This document shows positions 6,527 to 14,052 of a stretch of 23,184 nt of DNA, in pieces; within the stretch, counting starts at the first letter, position 1, and each line of letters opens with the position of its first letter. The stretch is from Bacillota bacterium. GTDB lineage: Bacteria; Bacillota; Clostridia; Lachnospirales; Lachnospiraceae. A program made the position numbers and the translations under genes. The stretch covers positions 1-23,184 of the forward strand of contig JAEWPQ010000068.1 in the NCBI GenBank assembly GCA_023460575.1, read 5' to 3'. A model generated the notes under the pieces. The model searched no databases. It was not told the DNA's origin and saw only the letters and a list, made by a program, of their open reading frames with translations.

Positions 6527-8618
6527 TGATACTACCTCCATCCTCTTTTTCAAAACATACAGGTGTTGCTTTATAAGAAGGCTCTCTGGAATACTTGTCA
6601 TAAATGGATGGGGTGATTTTATTGCACTCTAAATAATGGATCGGTGCAAATAATTCATCATGAGTGACATTTGAGGTCACTAAAACGTGAAATACGGCAT
6701 TCTCTCCATTGACAGAATACACCCTGATCCGGTCCATTTCCCTGATGTCATATTCCTTTGCTGTCTCCTCATTCATATACAGATACGCTTTCCTGGCAGT
6801 CACATCTTCAATAAACTGCACTTCTCTGGTCCTTGACTGAGTATGCCATTGTCCCACGCTTCCTCTTCCGGTATTCAATATAAACGGAAATTCTCTGGTT
6901 GCCGGCAATGGATTGGGCATCACTTCCTCAAAAATAAATTTTAATCTTCCATCCGGATTCCAGAATTTACCATCTTCATACAGACGCCTTTCATCCTCAA
7001 CCAATGTCTCCCCCTCTCTGAAAGGCCACTGGACACCATGGGAAGCTTCCAGACCTTCCCAGGTGATTCCGGAGAAATCGCAAGGCATTCCCTCAGCACA
7101 TTTCTGCATGGTTTCAAAGCATTTCTGCACAGTCTCAAATCCGTTCAGCAATTTTCCCATTCCAAGAGCTTTTCCAACTCCGAGTATTGCCTCGTAATCA
7201 CTGATTTCATGTTCCCCGCGCTCCAGAACCGGCCGCATGGCAGACATCCTTCGTTCCATATTGATATAGGTTCCCGCTTTTTTAATACCAGGCACTACCG
7301 GGAAAAATACCGTACAGTCCTCTGCGCTTTCAATATCTTCATAGATATCCTGTACCACAAACAGCTCCAGCTTCTTAGCAGCGGCAGCAAAGGTTTCATT
7401 ATTTGTCCAGCTGTGTCTTGGATTGGTACACAGGATCCAGAGTGCCTTGATTTTTCCTTCATTGATTCCTGTGATGATCTGGTCATAAGGAATCGTCGGT
7501 TTATCTATTAAATCCTGTGTCTGGCAGCCGATTGCTTCTGCAACCGCTTCTCTTCTGGCATCATTATTAAAGTCACCGCCTCCAAACAGACAGGAAGTAT
7601 TGCTGTAAGCCCTGGAACCCATGGCATTGCACTGACCGGTTATGGAGTTGGGACCGGTACCTGGTCTGCCGATATTACCAGTCATGGCCGCCAGATTAAT
7701 AATTGCCTGTGCCGTGCGCACTGCTTCATATCCCTGGTTCACTCCCATAGTCCACCAGAAGGAAACACGTTTTCCAGTGTGGATCAGCTCTGCCAGCTGT
7801 ATGATCTGGTCTTCTGATAATCCGGTTGCCTCTGCCCCATATTTACAATCATATTTCTGTACAAAACCGGCAAAATCCTCATAACCATTGGTATGTGCTT
7901 CAATATACTGGTGGTCTACATAATCTTTTTCAATGAGAATATGTGCCAGAGTATAGAATAGAGCCAGGTCAGATTTCCACTTCAGACCATACCAGTAATC
8001 TGAGTTCCTGGCTGTTTCTGATTTTCTAGGATCTAAGACAATGATCTTTCTGTCCGGAATCTGATTTCGTTTCACCCTTTCCCAGAGAATGGGGTGGGCA
8101 ACCACCGGATTCGCTCCGATAAAAATGATGGTATCCGATAATTCCAGATCTTTTAAGGTGAATCCGGGAGCATCAAATCCATAACTCTGCTTGTGGGCCA
8201 CTACGGCTGTGGCCATGCAAAGTCTGGTATTTCCGTCTACATTGGCCTTTAAGTAATTTCTCATCACATGTCCGAAAATGGAAAATTCCTCCATGGTCAA
8301 CTGTCCGGTGCTGATTCCGGCCACACTTTCCGAACCATATTTTTTCTGGATTTCCTTTAGCTTGTCTGCTACATGCAAAAAGCCATCTTCCCAGGATACT
8401 TCTTTCATTGTGCCATCTTCCTGTCTGATTTTGGGCAGACTGTTTGGTTTTACCGTGGTCTGCTGTTTATCAAGAGACAAACCTTTGATACAGGAAAATC
8501 CATCGTTAACAGGATAACCTTTCGTAGGCACTACTTTTACAATTCTGTTATTTTCCACATAAAAATCCAGATTACAGTCCAATGCACAATAATTACAAGT
8601 AGATTGTATCTTTTTCAT
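6519..8618 (-). CDS. narB: Molybdenum-dependent nitrate reductase, NasA/NarB type (cytoplasmic, catalytic subunit)
   Basis: A 699-residue DMSO reductase-family enzyme. The N-terminal [4Fe-4S] site is C8-x2-C11-x3-C15...C43 followed by IKG. The molybdenum ligand is Cys134 in NTRLCMATAV: the Cys-Met context is that of NasA/NarB/Nap nitrate reductases, whereas formate dehydrogenases have Cys/Sec followed by His. Further NasA-like stretches are FWWTMGVNQ, GNIGRPGTGPNSITGQCNAMG and the C-terminal GQWHTQSRTREV and FAPIHYLE. There is no Tat signal, so it is cytoplasmic. The reaction is nitrate to nitrite with two electrons. It heads a seven-gene operon; AGGGGG precedes ATG 8618. In clostridia such enzymes may serve as an electron sink or for assimilation; the sequence alone does not decide. 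A formate dehydrogenase label is the main misannotation risk. Confidence 0.87.
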   Translation of the reverse strand: MKKIQSTCNYCALDCNLDFYVENNRIVKVVPTKGYPVNDGFSCIKGLSLDKQQTTVKPNSLPKIRQEDGTMKEVSWEDGFLHVADKLKEIQKKYGSESVAGISTGQLTMEEFSIFGHVMRNYLKANVDGNTRLCMATAVVAHKQSYGFDAPGFTLKDLELSDTIIFIGANPVVAHPILWERVKRNQIPDRKIIVLDPRKSETARNSDYWYGLKWKSDLALFYTLAHILIEKDYVDHQYIEAHTNGYEDFAGFVQKYDCKYGAEATGLSEDQIIQLAELIHTGKRVSFWWTMGVNQGYEAVRTAQAIINLAAMTGNIGRPGTGPNSITGQCNAMGSRAYSNTSCLFGGGDFNNDARREAVAEAIGCQTQDLIDKPTIPYDQIITGINEGKIKALWILCTNPRHSWTNNETFAAAAKKLELFVVQDIYEDIESAEDCTVFFPVVPGIKKAGTYINMERRMSAMRPVLERGEHEISDYEAILGVGKALGMGKLLNGFETVQKCFETMQKCAEGMPCDFSGITWEGLEASHGVQWPFREGETLVEDERRLYEDGKFWNPDGRLKFIFEEVMPNPLPATREFPFILNTGRGSVGQWHTQSRTREVQFIEDVTARKAYLYMNEETAKEYDIREMDRIRVYSVNGENAVFHVLVTSNVTHDELFAPIHYLECNKITPSIYDKYSREPSYKATPVCFEKEDGGSING

Positions 8619-8642
8619 CTTTTGAACCCCCTGCTTTTGATT

Positions 8643-8661
8643 GTCAAAATTTGGGTTTGAC
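8643..8661. repeat. Inverted repeat in the narB leader
   Basis: GTCAAA (8643-8648) and TTTGAC (8656-8661) form a perfect 6-bp inverted repeat with a 7-base centre, between the predicted transcription start (about 8670) and the narB ATG. It could be a small leader hairpin or a second protein-binding site. It has no T tract, so it is not a terminator. Confidence 0.45.
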
Positions 8662-8676
8662 TAATATTTAACAATA

Positions 8677-8682
8677 ACTATA
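8677..8682 (-). promoter_or_regulatory. Predicted -10 element of the nitrate reductase operon
   Basis: Read on the - strand, TATAGT (8682 to 8677) matches the -10 consensus at 5 of 6 positions and predicts a transcription start near 8670, 52 bases before the narB ATG. No good -35 hexamer lies 17 bases upstream. That stretch is occupied by the GTGA-N6-TCAC dyad instead, as expected for an activator-dependent class II promoter. Confidence 0.55.
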
Positions 8683-8696
8683 GAATAAAACGCAAA

Positions 8697-8726
8697 AAAA
8701 TTCCGTGACATCTATCACGGAATTTT
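8697..8726. terminator. Terminator of the Crp/Fnr-type gene that contains a Crp-like operator dyad
   Basis: A perfect 12-bp stem (8697-8708 with 8715-8726) has a 6-base loop. Read on the - strand it follows the regulator gene ending at 8744 and is trailed by T7, so it should terminate that transcript. Its core, CGTGACATCTATCACG, is also a GTGA-N6-TCAC palindrome with the exact geometry of a Crp-family operator (TGTGA-N6-TCACA). Its centre at 8711.5 is 41.5 bp upstream of the predicted narB start. It is plausibly both a terminator in RNA and an activator site in DNA. Confidence 0.8.
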
Positions 8727-8743
8727 ATCAATATCTATTTAAT

Positions 8744-9436
8744 TTAATTTTCCGGCAAAACACCTTTTTTATAAAAATATGCCAGCCTGTCAGGTGAAAT
8801 CAGATATATTTTTTTGTTCTCCATCTTAATCAGCTCATAGCCTGAAAGTAATTTACAGATTCGGGACGTTGTTTCCCTTGGTGCTCCTAAAAAGTCTGCC
8901 AATTCTGTTATACTCAGCGGAATATCTATGTAAAGTCCCTTTTCATCCCGTTTTCCGAAATCACGTCCAAGCTTCCAAAGCTTAGCAGCCAGCTTTCGCT
9001 CCATATAAATACTTCCCATGGTGTTTTTTAACTGGTGACCCATTCTCCAGATCTTTCGTTCTAATTCTTTTACCACTGCCTGAGTCAGAGCGAAATCTTT
9101 TTTCATTATTCGGTTAAATATATCTGACTTTATAATAAAAACATTACAGGGAACCATGGTATGACAGCTCACCGAGACGAATACCTCCGGTGTAATGCAG
9201 TCATTTAGTAACTCGCCAGGTCCAAGATAGAAAATGGTTTTTTGTCTTCCGCAATGAGTCAGATTATAAATTGCAGCACTTCCATCCAGCAGAAAATACA
9301 GATAAGAATTTATATCTTTCGCCCGAAAGCATTCTGTATTTTTATCATATTTCACTATTTTCCCCGAATGCCAGATTTCATCCACGGTATCTTCACTTAA
9401 GTTCTGAAAGATTGAAACGATATTCAGTCTGTTCAT
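8744..9436 (-). CDS. Crp/Fnr-family transcriptional regulator, probable activator of the nitrate reductase operon
   Basis: A 230-residue protein with an N-terminal cyclic nucleotide-binding-type beta barrel (about 10-110), a long dimerisation helix (about 110-145) and a C-terminal winged helix-turn-helix (about 165-215). The recognition helix reads APRETTSR: Arg187, Glu188 and Arg192 align with CRP Arg180, Glu181 and Arg185, which read GTGA half-sites. Cysteines occur at 36, 62, 80, 91, 97 and 194, but the N-terminal cysteine cluster of Fnr is absent, so an Fnr-type [4Fe-4S] sensor is not evident. A heme or nitrite/NO-sensing HcpR-like protein is one possibility. The gene lies 60 bases after dnaB with no terminator seen between them, so it may be transcribed from that housekeeping unit. 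GAGGGG precedes the ATG. Confidence 0.88.
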   Translation of the reverse strand: MNRLNIVSIFQNLSEDTVDEIWHSGKIVKYDKNTECFRAKDINSYLYFLLDGSAAIYNLTHCGRQKTIFYLGPGELLNDCITPEVFVSVSCHTMVPCNVFIIKSDIFNRIMKKDFALTQAVVKELERKIWRMGHQLKNTMGSIYMERKLAAKLWKLGRDFGKRDEKGLYIDIPLSITELADFLGAPRETTSRICKLLSGYELIKMENKKIYLISPDRLAYFYKKGVLPEN

Positions 9437-9496
9437 GAAACCCCTCTTCTCCTGGCAGCTGCTTCCTTAAGAATCATGAAATGCTGCATTGTTCTT

Positions 9497-10831
9497 TTAT
9501 TGCCGGGCCATGTTTGCAAACTTGGTATACTCCGGCCTCCACACCAGATTCACGGTTCCAATGGGACCATTTCTCTGCTTGGCTATAATTACTTCCGCAA
9601 TATTTGGCATATCAGTATCCTTATTATAATAATCATCTCGATACAAAAACATTACCACGTCGGCATCCTGCTCGATCGCTCCTGACTCTCTAAGATCAGA
9701 AAGCATGGGCCGGTGATCCGGCCTCGTCTCGCAGGCACGGCTTAGCTGTGACAGGGCTATCACCGGCGCACTCAACTCTCTTGCAAGGGCCTTTAACGAA
9801 CGGGAGATCTCGGAAATTTCCTGCTGACGGTTCTCTCCGCCTTTTCCGCTTCCGCTCATTAACTGTAAGTAGTCAATAATTACAATACTTAACCCATGCT
9901 CCAGCTTCATCTTTCTGCACCTTGAACGAAGCTCCATAATGGAAATTCCAGGGGTATCATCAATGATTAACTTGGAATTTCCAATTACGCCGATTCCTTC
10001 CACCACCGCATCCCAGTCACTGTCGGATAAGGTACCGGTTCTTAACTTCTGGGAATCTACATTCGACTCCATGGCCAGCATACGGTTTACTAACTGCTCT
10101 TTTGACATCTCCAGACTGAATACCATCGCTGGAAGCCCCTTCTTCACCGCTATATGATCTACCAGATTCAAAACGAAAGCTGTCTTTCCCATAGAGGGGC
10201 GGGCGGCAATCAGGACAAAATCCGATGGCTGAAGGCCGGAAGTCTTATAGTCCAGATCAATAAATCCTGTTGGAATTCCTGTTACTGTTCCCTGATTCTT
10301 GGAGGCTTCCTCAATCTTCTCCAGTACATTCATGGCAACCTGGCGAATGGGTACGAAATCTCCGGAATTACGGTTCTGGAGTAAGTCAAATATGGTCTTC
10401 TCCGTAGATGCCAGTATATTCTCAAGCGGTTCTTTTCCTGCATAACAGGTGTTGGCTATATCCTCGTTTATCTTAATCAGACGCCTTAATATGGCCTTGT
10501 CCCGCACAATTTTGGCATATGACTTTACATTGGCGGAGGTTGGAACGGTTGTTATAATGTCTCTTACAAATTCCAGACTGGATACCTCGGGGGGAACATC
10601 CTTTTCTTTTAAACGGTTCTGCAAAGTGACTAAGTCCACCGGCAGATTCTCATTAAAAAGCTCCAGCATGGCTTCAAACATGACGCCATACTGGTGCTGA
10701 TAAAAATCTCCTGCTGTAACGATCTCGGAAGCAGCAATGATCGCATCCCGATCCATCAGCATGGATCCGATGACGGACTGCTCTGCCTCAATGCCGTGAG
10801 GGAGAATCCGTTTGATCAGGGCCTCATCCAT
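9497..10831 (-). CDS. dnaB: Replicative DNA helicase DnaB
   Basis: A 444-residue hexameric 5'-3' helicase that unwinds DNA ahead of the replisome. The N-terminal primase-interacting domain starts with PHGIEAEQSVIGSML (11-25). The RecA-like ATPase core has Walker A ARPSMGKTA (210-218), Walker B VIIDYLQLMSG (317-327) and the C-terminal motif GPIGTVNLVWRPEYTKF. Length is normal for the family and there is no intein. TAGGAGG at the end of rplI serves as its ribosome site, 11 bases separating the two genes. The gdpP-rplI-dnaB order is conserved in Firmicutes, which supports the call. Confidence 0.97.
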   Translation of the reverse strand: MDEALIKRILPHGIEAEQSVIGSMLMDRDAIIAASEIVTAGDFYQHQYGVMFEAMLELFNENLPVDLVTLQNRLKEKDVPPEVSSLEFVRDIITTVPTSANVKSYAKIVRDKAILRRLIKINEDIANTCYAGKEPLENILASTEKTIFDLLQNRNSGDFVPIRQVAMNVLEKIEEASKNQGTVTGIPTGFIDLDYKTSGLQPSDFVLIAARPSMGKTAFVLNLVDHIAVKKGLPAMVFSLEMSKEQLVNRMLAMESNVDSQKLRTGTLSDSDWDAVVEGIGVIGNSKLIIDDTPGISIMELRSRCRKMKLEHGLSIVIIDYLQLMSGSGKGGENRQQEISEISRSLKALARELSAPVIALSQLSRACETRPDHRPMLSDLRESGAIEQDADVVMFLYRDDYYNKDTDMPNIAEVIIAKQRNGPIGTVNLVWRPEYTKFANMARQ

Positions 10832-10842
10832 AACTGTGCCTC

Positions 10843-11289
10843 CTAGCTTTCTATTACCTTAACATCTAATTTTGCAGTTACATCCTTATGAAGCTTAATG
10901 GGAACCTCATGAGTACCAAAGGTCTTTAATGGCTCGGGAAGAACCAGTTTCTTTTTATCAATTTCTAATCCAAGCTGGTTTAAAATCGCCTGTGAAATCT
11001 CCTTGCCGGATACGGAACCAAATGCTCTTCCGCCTTCTCCTGCACGGATTGTAACAGTAATAGAAGCTTCTTCAATCTTCTTTCCAAGCTCTTTTGCTGC
11101 TTCCAGCAGATCTGCTGCAAGCTTTGCTTCATTGGCTTTCTGAAGCTTTAAGTCATTTAAGTTTTTTGTAGTCGCTTCAATTCCCAGTTTTTTCGGGAGA
11201 ATAAAATTTCTTGCATATCCGTCATTAACCTTAACGATCTGTCCCTTTTTCCCCAGTGCTTTTACATCTTCTAATAATACAATATCCAT
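10843..11289 (-). CDS. rplI: 50S ribosomal protein L9
   Basis: A 148-residue large-subunit protein that binds 23S rRNA near the base of the L1 stalk. The N-terminal signature MDIVLLEDVKALGKKG...VNDGYARNFILPK is the classic L9 motif. A lysine-rich connecting helix follows, then the C-terminal domain with GRAFGSVSGKEI. Full length for the family. Its ATG overlaps the gdpP stop by one base (TAATG) and AAGGGAG lies in the end of gdpP, so translation is coupled. Confidence 0.98.
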   Translation of the reverse strand: MDIVLLEDVKALGKKGQIVKVNDGYARNFILPKKLGIEATTKNLNDLKLQKANEAKLAADLLEAAKELGKKIEEASITVTIRAGEGGRAFGSVSGKEISQAILNQLGLEIDKKKLVLPEPLKTFGTHEVPIKLHKDVTAKLDVKVIES

Positions 11290-13349
11290 TATGATATGTC
11301 TCCCTTCTCAATCATCTCTTTAATAACCGCTTTTACCTGGTTTCTTGCTTCTTCTATACTTACACCGGCAAGCTGGGCACCTGCAATGGTTCTGTGCCCG
11401 CCGCCGCCAAGCTTCTCCATCATTACCTGAACATTGACTTCATCAATAGAACGGGCGCTTAAATATACCGTATTGTTATACTCTGTCATAACGACAGAAG
11501 CCTTGATTCCTGATATATCAAGCAGTTCGTTGGCTGCCTGGGCACCTACTACCGTAGGGCTGTCAATTCCTTCAGATGGGCATAAACTGATTGCAAAGTT
11601 CCCTTCAAAAATCTCAGCCTCCCTGACCGCTTCCGCTTTCGCCTTATAATCATCAAGATTATCCCGGAACAGCTTTCTTACACGGACTACATCTGCACCG
11701 TTCCGCCTTAAAAAGGCTGCTGCTTCAAAGGTTCTCACACCTGTCTGATTGGTAAAATTGTGGGTATCAATAACAATCCCGGCATAAAGAGCATCTGCTT
11801 CCGCAGATTTAATCTTAATTCCGTCTGCAATGTACTGAAGAACCTCGGCTACCATCTCACAGGCAGAGGATGCGTATGGCTCCACATAGGATAAAACCGC
11901 ATTGTCAATGATCTCACTGCTCTGTCTGTGGTGATCCAGAACTACAATGGTTTTCACCAGCCGCAAAAGCTGTGGTTCATCGGTAATGCTGGGCCGGTTT
12001 ACATCAACCACAACAAGCAGTGTATTGGCATCAACAAGACTTGCTGCTTCATCACCTCTTAAAAATAAATCCTCCGGATAATCCGGATTTCCCACGAACC
12101 GTTCCTTCATGGGACGCACGAAGGTGGTCACTTCATTAATAACGATATTGGCCTTTTTATCCATGGCGGTAGCGATCCGGTAAATACCTACCGCAGCACC
12201 AAAGGAATCGATGTCCGTCATACGGTGTCCCATAATCAGGATACGGTCCTTGGTTTCCATCAGTTCCCTTAATGCATGGGCCTTTACGCGGGCCTTCACA
12301 CGGGTCGTCTTTTCCACCTGAGGCGCTTTCCCGCCATAATACTGGATCCGCTCTCCGTCCTTGACCACTGCCTGGTCGCCTCCGCGTCCCAGCGCCATAT
12401 CAATAGCAATTCTTGCAAAATCTAAATTTTTATAGTAACTGTCTCCATTCATTCCAAGACCGATACTTAATGTAACTGACATCTCATTACCGATATTGAC
12501 AGTCTTAACTTCTTCCAGGATGGAAAAACGGTTCTCTTTCAATTCTGCAATGTAACACTGCTTGATGGCGATGAAGTACTTGTCCTTTTCCAGCTTTTTC
12601 ACAATTCCGTTCATGTTGGTGATGTACTTTGTAATCTTCCGGTCAATGAGCGCAGTTAAAAGGGAGCGGCGTACCTCCTCCACGCTTTCCAGTGCCTCAT
12701 CGTAATTATCCAGATAGATAAGACCTGCCACCATCTTCTGGTCGTCTACCATCTGTTTATATGTGAGAATCTCTGTTTCATCAAATAAATAAACTGCCAG
12801 CAGCATCTGTTCTGCACTATCCATGCCTGCTGTATCACTCATCAGCTCCGATGCATCATTCATATGCACCGCATTCAGCTGTATCTGGTACTTCCTGTCA
12901 TTGCATATGACATGAAGTGTCACAGCCCCGTCTCCCAGCTTTAAAACTTCTTTTGTGATCTCAGGAAAAATGCCGGTTAAATTCTTCCGTGATGCTCTGA
13001 TGTGTTTCTCTTCCCCTAAAACCACGGAAAATGCATCATTCCCCCATAGAATTCTCCCGCTTTCATCCGCGATTGCATACGGAATCTCAAGATCATTAAG
13101 GAGCTTCTTCTGCATCCAGGAGTACTCTGCTGAGAATTCCACAAGGCCGCTTAACAGACGTCTTCTTCTATAAAAAGAAAGCCAGAACGCAATTCCTGCA
13201 TACATCAGCGTAAACAGGGCCATAATGATCCCTGCTTTTGTACTTACCGCACCGATCACTGCATTGGCCGCAATTAAAAGTCCGGTTAAGTAAAGAGGCC
13301 ATTGCATGTAAATCCCCAGCTGTCCCTTTATTTTAAACTTCTCTTTCAT
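11289..13349 (-). CDS. gdpP: Cyclic di-AMP phosphodiesterase GdpP (DHH/DHHA1 family)
   Basis: A 686-residue membrane-anchored enzyme that hydrolyses the second messenger c-di-AMP to pApA. Domains in order: two N-terminal transmembrane helices (about 17-60), a PAS-like sensor (about 75-165), a degenerate GGDEF domain ending in the family hallmark GRGGDQ (321-326), the DHH domain with GHRMTDIDS (374-382) and LDHH (471-474), and the DHHA1 domain with GGGGHRTIAG near the C-terminus. Catalytic metal ligands are intact. The start at 13349 has AAGGAG just upstream. A longer in-frame start at 13424 would place the whole predicted promoter inside the coding region. It heads the gdpP-rplI-dnaB unit. 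Confidence 0.95.
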   Translation of the reverse strand: MKEKFKIKGQLGIYMQWPLYLTGLLIAANAVIGAVSTKAGIIMALFTLMYAGIAFWLSFYRRRRLLSGLVEFSAEYSWMQKKLLNDLEIPYAIADESGRILWGNDAFSVVLGEEKHIRASRKNLTGIFPEITKEVLKLGDGAVTLHVICNDRKYQIQLNAVHMNDASELMSDTAGMDSAEQMLLAVYLFDETEILTYKQMVDDQKMVAGLIYLDNYDEALESVEEVRRSLLTALIDRKITKYITNMNGIVKKLEKDKYFIAIKQCYIAELKENRFSILEEVKTVNIGNEMSVTLSIGLGMNGDSYYKNLDFARIAIDMALGRGGDQAVVKDGERIQYYGGKAPQVEKTTRVKARVKAHALRELMETKDRILIMGHRMTDIDSFGAAVGIYRIATAMDKKANIVINEVTTFVRPMKERFVGNPDYPEDLFLRGDEAASLVDANTLLVVVDVNRPSITDEPQLLRLVKTIVVLDHHRQSSEIIDNAVLSYVEPYASSACEMVAEVLQYIADGIKIKSAEADALYAGIVIDTHNFTNQTGVRTFEAAAFLRRNGADVVRVRKLFRDNLDDYKAKAEAVREAEIFEGNFAISLCPSEGIDSPTVVGAQAANELLDISGIKASVVMTEYNNTVYLSARSIDEVNVQVMMEKLGGGGHRTIAGAQLAGVSIEEARNQVKAVIKEMIEKGDIS

Positions 13350-13394
13350 ATTTGACTCCTTATGGAAAAAAGGTTCTTTTTTCGCTATCTTCCT

Positions 13395-13423
13395 ATTATA
13401 ACATAGGATACAGGGTTCGTCCA
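13395..13423 (-). promoter_or_regulatory. Promoter of the gdpP-rplI-dnaB unit
   Basis: On the - strand, TGGACG (13423-13418, 4/6 match to -35) and a perfect TATAAT (13400-13395) are separated by exactly 17 bases, with the predicted start about 13388, 39 bases before the gdpP ATG. Confidence 0.7.
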
Positions 13424-13460
13424 TTAAAAAGCAAAAACGGGACTACTCACACCCCCTGGT

Positions 13461-13865
13461 CTATCTTAGTATTTCATCCGGACTGGTGACTCCATCCCCA
13501 GACTTTTTTTCTTTATACAACCGGATTACCTTACTGATCTGTGCCCTTGTATAAGGCTTAACAATAAAAGCAAATACACGGATTTTAAATGCTTCCAGAG
13601 AAAATCCCGGAATTCCGGATAAAAGCACAACCTCCGGCGGATCAGGAAGTTCGTAAAGCTTGGAGGCCAGCGTAATTCCGCTGATATCCGGCATGACTAT
13701 ATCCGAAAACACCAGATCTACCGGATGCTCCTTTATATACTGCATTGCTGCAATGGCTTCCGGAAAGCTGCTGCACAGCTCTATTTCACTCATATCGTTC
13801 AAAATTCCCGTCAGTTTCACTAATAACTCCTCTGAATTATCTACAGCTACAACCCTGATACTCAT
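13461..13865 (-). CDS. Stand-alone response regulator receiver-domain protein
   Basis: A 134-residue CheY-type receiver domain with no output domain. Functional residues are visible: acidic Asp9, phosphoacceptor Asp55 in FSDIVMPD, Ser83 in LLSG and Lys103 in the VKPY motif. The partner of Asp9 in the usual acidic pair is Asn10. The FAFIVKP context resembles receivers of LytR/AlgR-type regulators, but the LytTR DNA-binding domain is missing; only about 20 charged residues follow. The start at 13865 is supported by GGAGGAG immediately upstream; a longer in-frame start at 14003 would cover the promoter. No histidine kinase is adjacent. It may relay phosphate or act by protein interaction. Target unknown. 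Confidence 0.82.
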   Translation of the reverse strand: MSIRVVAVDNSEELLVKLTGILNDMSEIELCSSFPEAIAAMQYIKEHPVDLVFSDIVMPDISGITLASKLYELPDPPEVVLLSGIPGFSLEAFKIRVFAFIVKPYTRAQISKVIRLYKEKKSGDGVTSPDEILR

Positions 13866-13897
13866 AACTCCTCCGATGGTTCTTTCATTTTTTCTTC

Positions 13898-13932
13898 TAA
13901 TCGTTATGGAAATATAATTATTATAACGATTA
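13898..13932. repeat. Perfect 10-bp inverted repeat overlapping the receiver-gene promoter (operator candidate)
   Basis: TAATCGTTAT (13898-13907) and ATAACGATTA (13923-13932) are exact inverted copies, 25 bp centre to centre. One arm overlaps the -10 hexamer and the other lies just past the predicted start (about 13913). The transcript would contain only one arm, so this is better read as a DNA operator than as an RNA hairpin. Confidence 0.65.
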
Positions 13933-13948
13933 TCTTCTTTTATTTCAA
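13920..13948 (-). promoter_or_regulatory. Strong promoter of the receiver-domain gene
   Basis: On the - strand, TTGAAA (13948-13943, 5/6) and a perfect TATAAT (13925-13920) are spaced by 17 bases. The predicted start is near 13913, leaving about 48 bases of leader before the ATG at 13865. The -10 is embedded in the inverted repeat at 13898-13932. Confidence 0.75.
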
Positions 13949-14002
13949 TGGTCTTACAGCCCGATATATCATATTCATTCCCACAAAAAAAGGTTTCTAA
14001 CA

Positions 14003-14040
14003 AAAAAGGGAAGTAAAACCGGAAAAACGGCTTTACTTCC
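14003..14040 (-). terminator. Terminator after the amt-glnK unit
   Basis: GGAAGTAAA (14009-14017) pairs with TTTACTTCC (14032-14040), with an inner CCG/CGG. On the - strand it follows the PII gene stop at 14053 and runs into T6. A T tract on the + side makes it look bidirectional, but no + strand gene needs it. Confidence 0.85.
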
Positions 14041-14052
14041 TTTTTTTAGAAA

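Noticed and set aside
7038..7511. 157-codon + strand open frame inside the nitrate reductase gene
   Set aside because: Antisense shadow; the opposite strand encodes conserved NasA-type motifs through the same region.
6519..8618. Formate dehydrogenase alpha subunit
   Set aside because: The active-site context is Cys134-Met-Ala-Thr-Ala as in NasA/NarB, without the His that follows Cys/Sec in formate dehydrogenases, and there is no in-frame TGA for selenocysteine.
8744..9436. True oxygen-sensing Fnr
   Set aside because: The N-terminal cysteine cluster needed for the [4Fe-4S] centre is absent; the scattered cysteines do not match the Fnr pattern.
13350..13424. Longer N-terminus for gdpP starting at 13424
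   Set aside because: It would contain the TGGACG/TATAAT promoter and the AAGGAG ribosome site; the hydrophobic anchor starts properly from 13349.
13461..13865. ANTAR-type antiterminator partner for the amt leader
   Set aside because: The protein ends about 20 residues after the receiver domain, leaving no room for an ANTAR domain.
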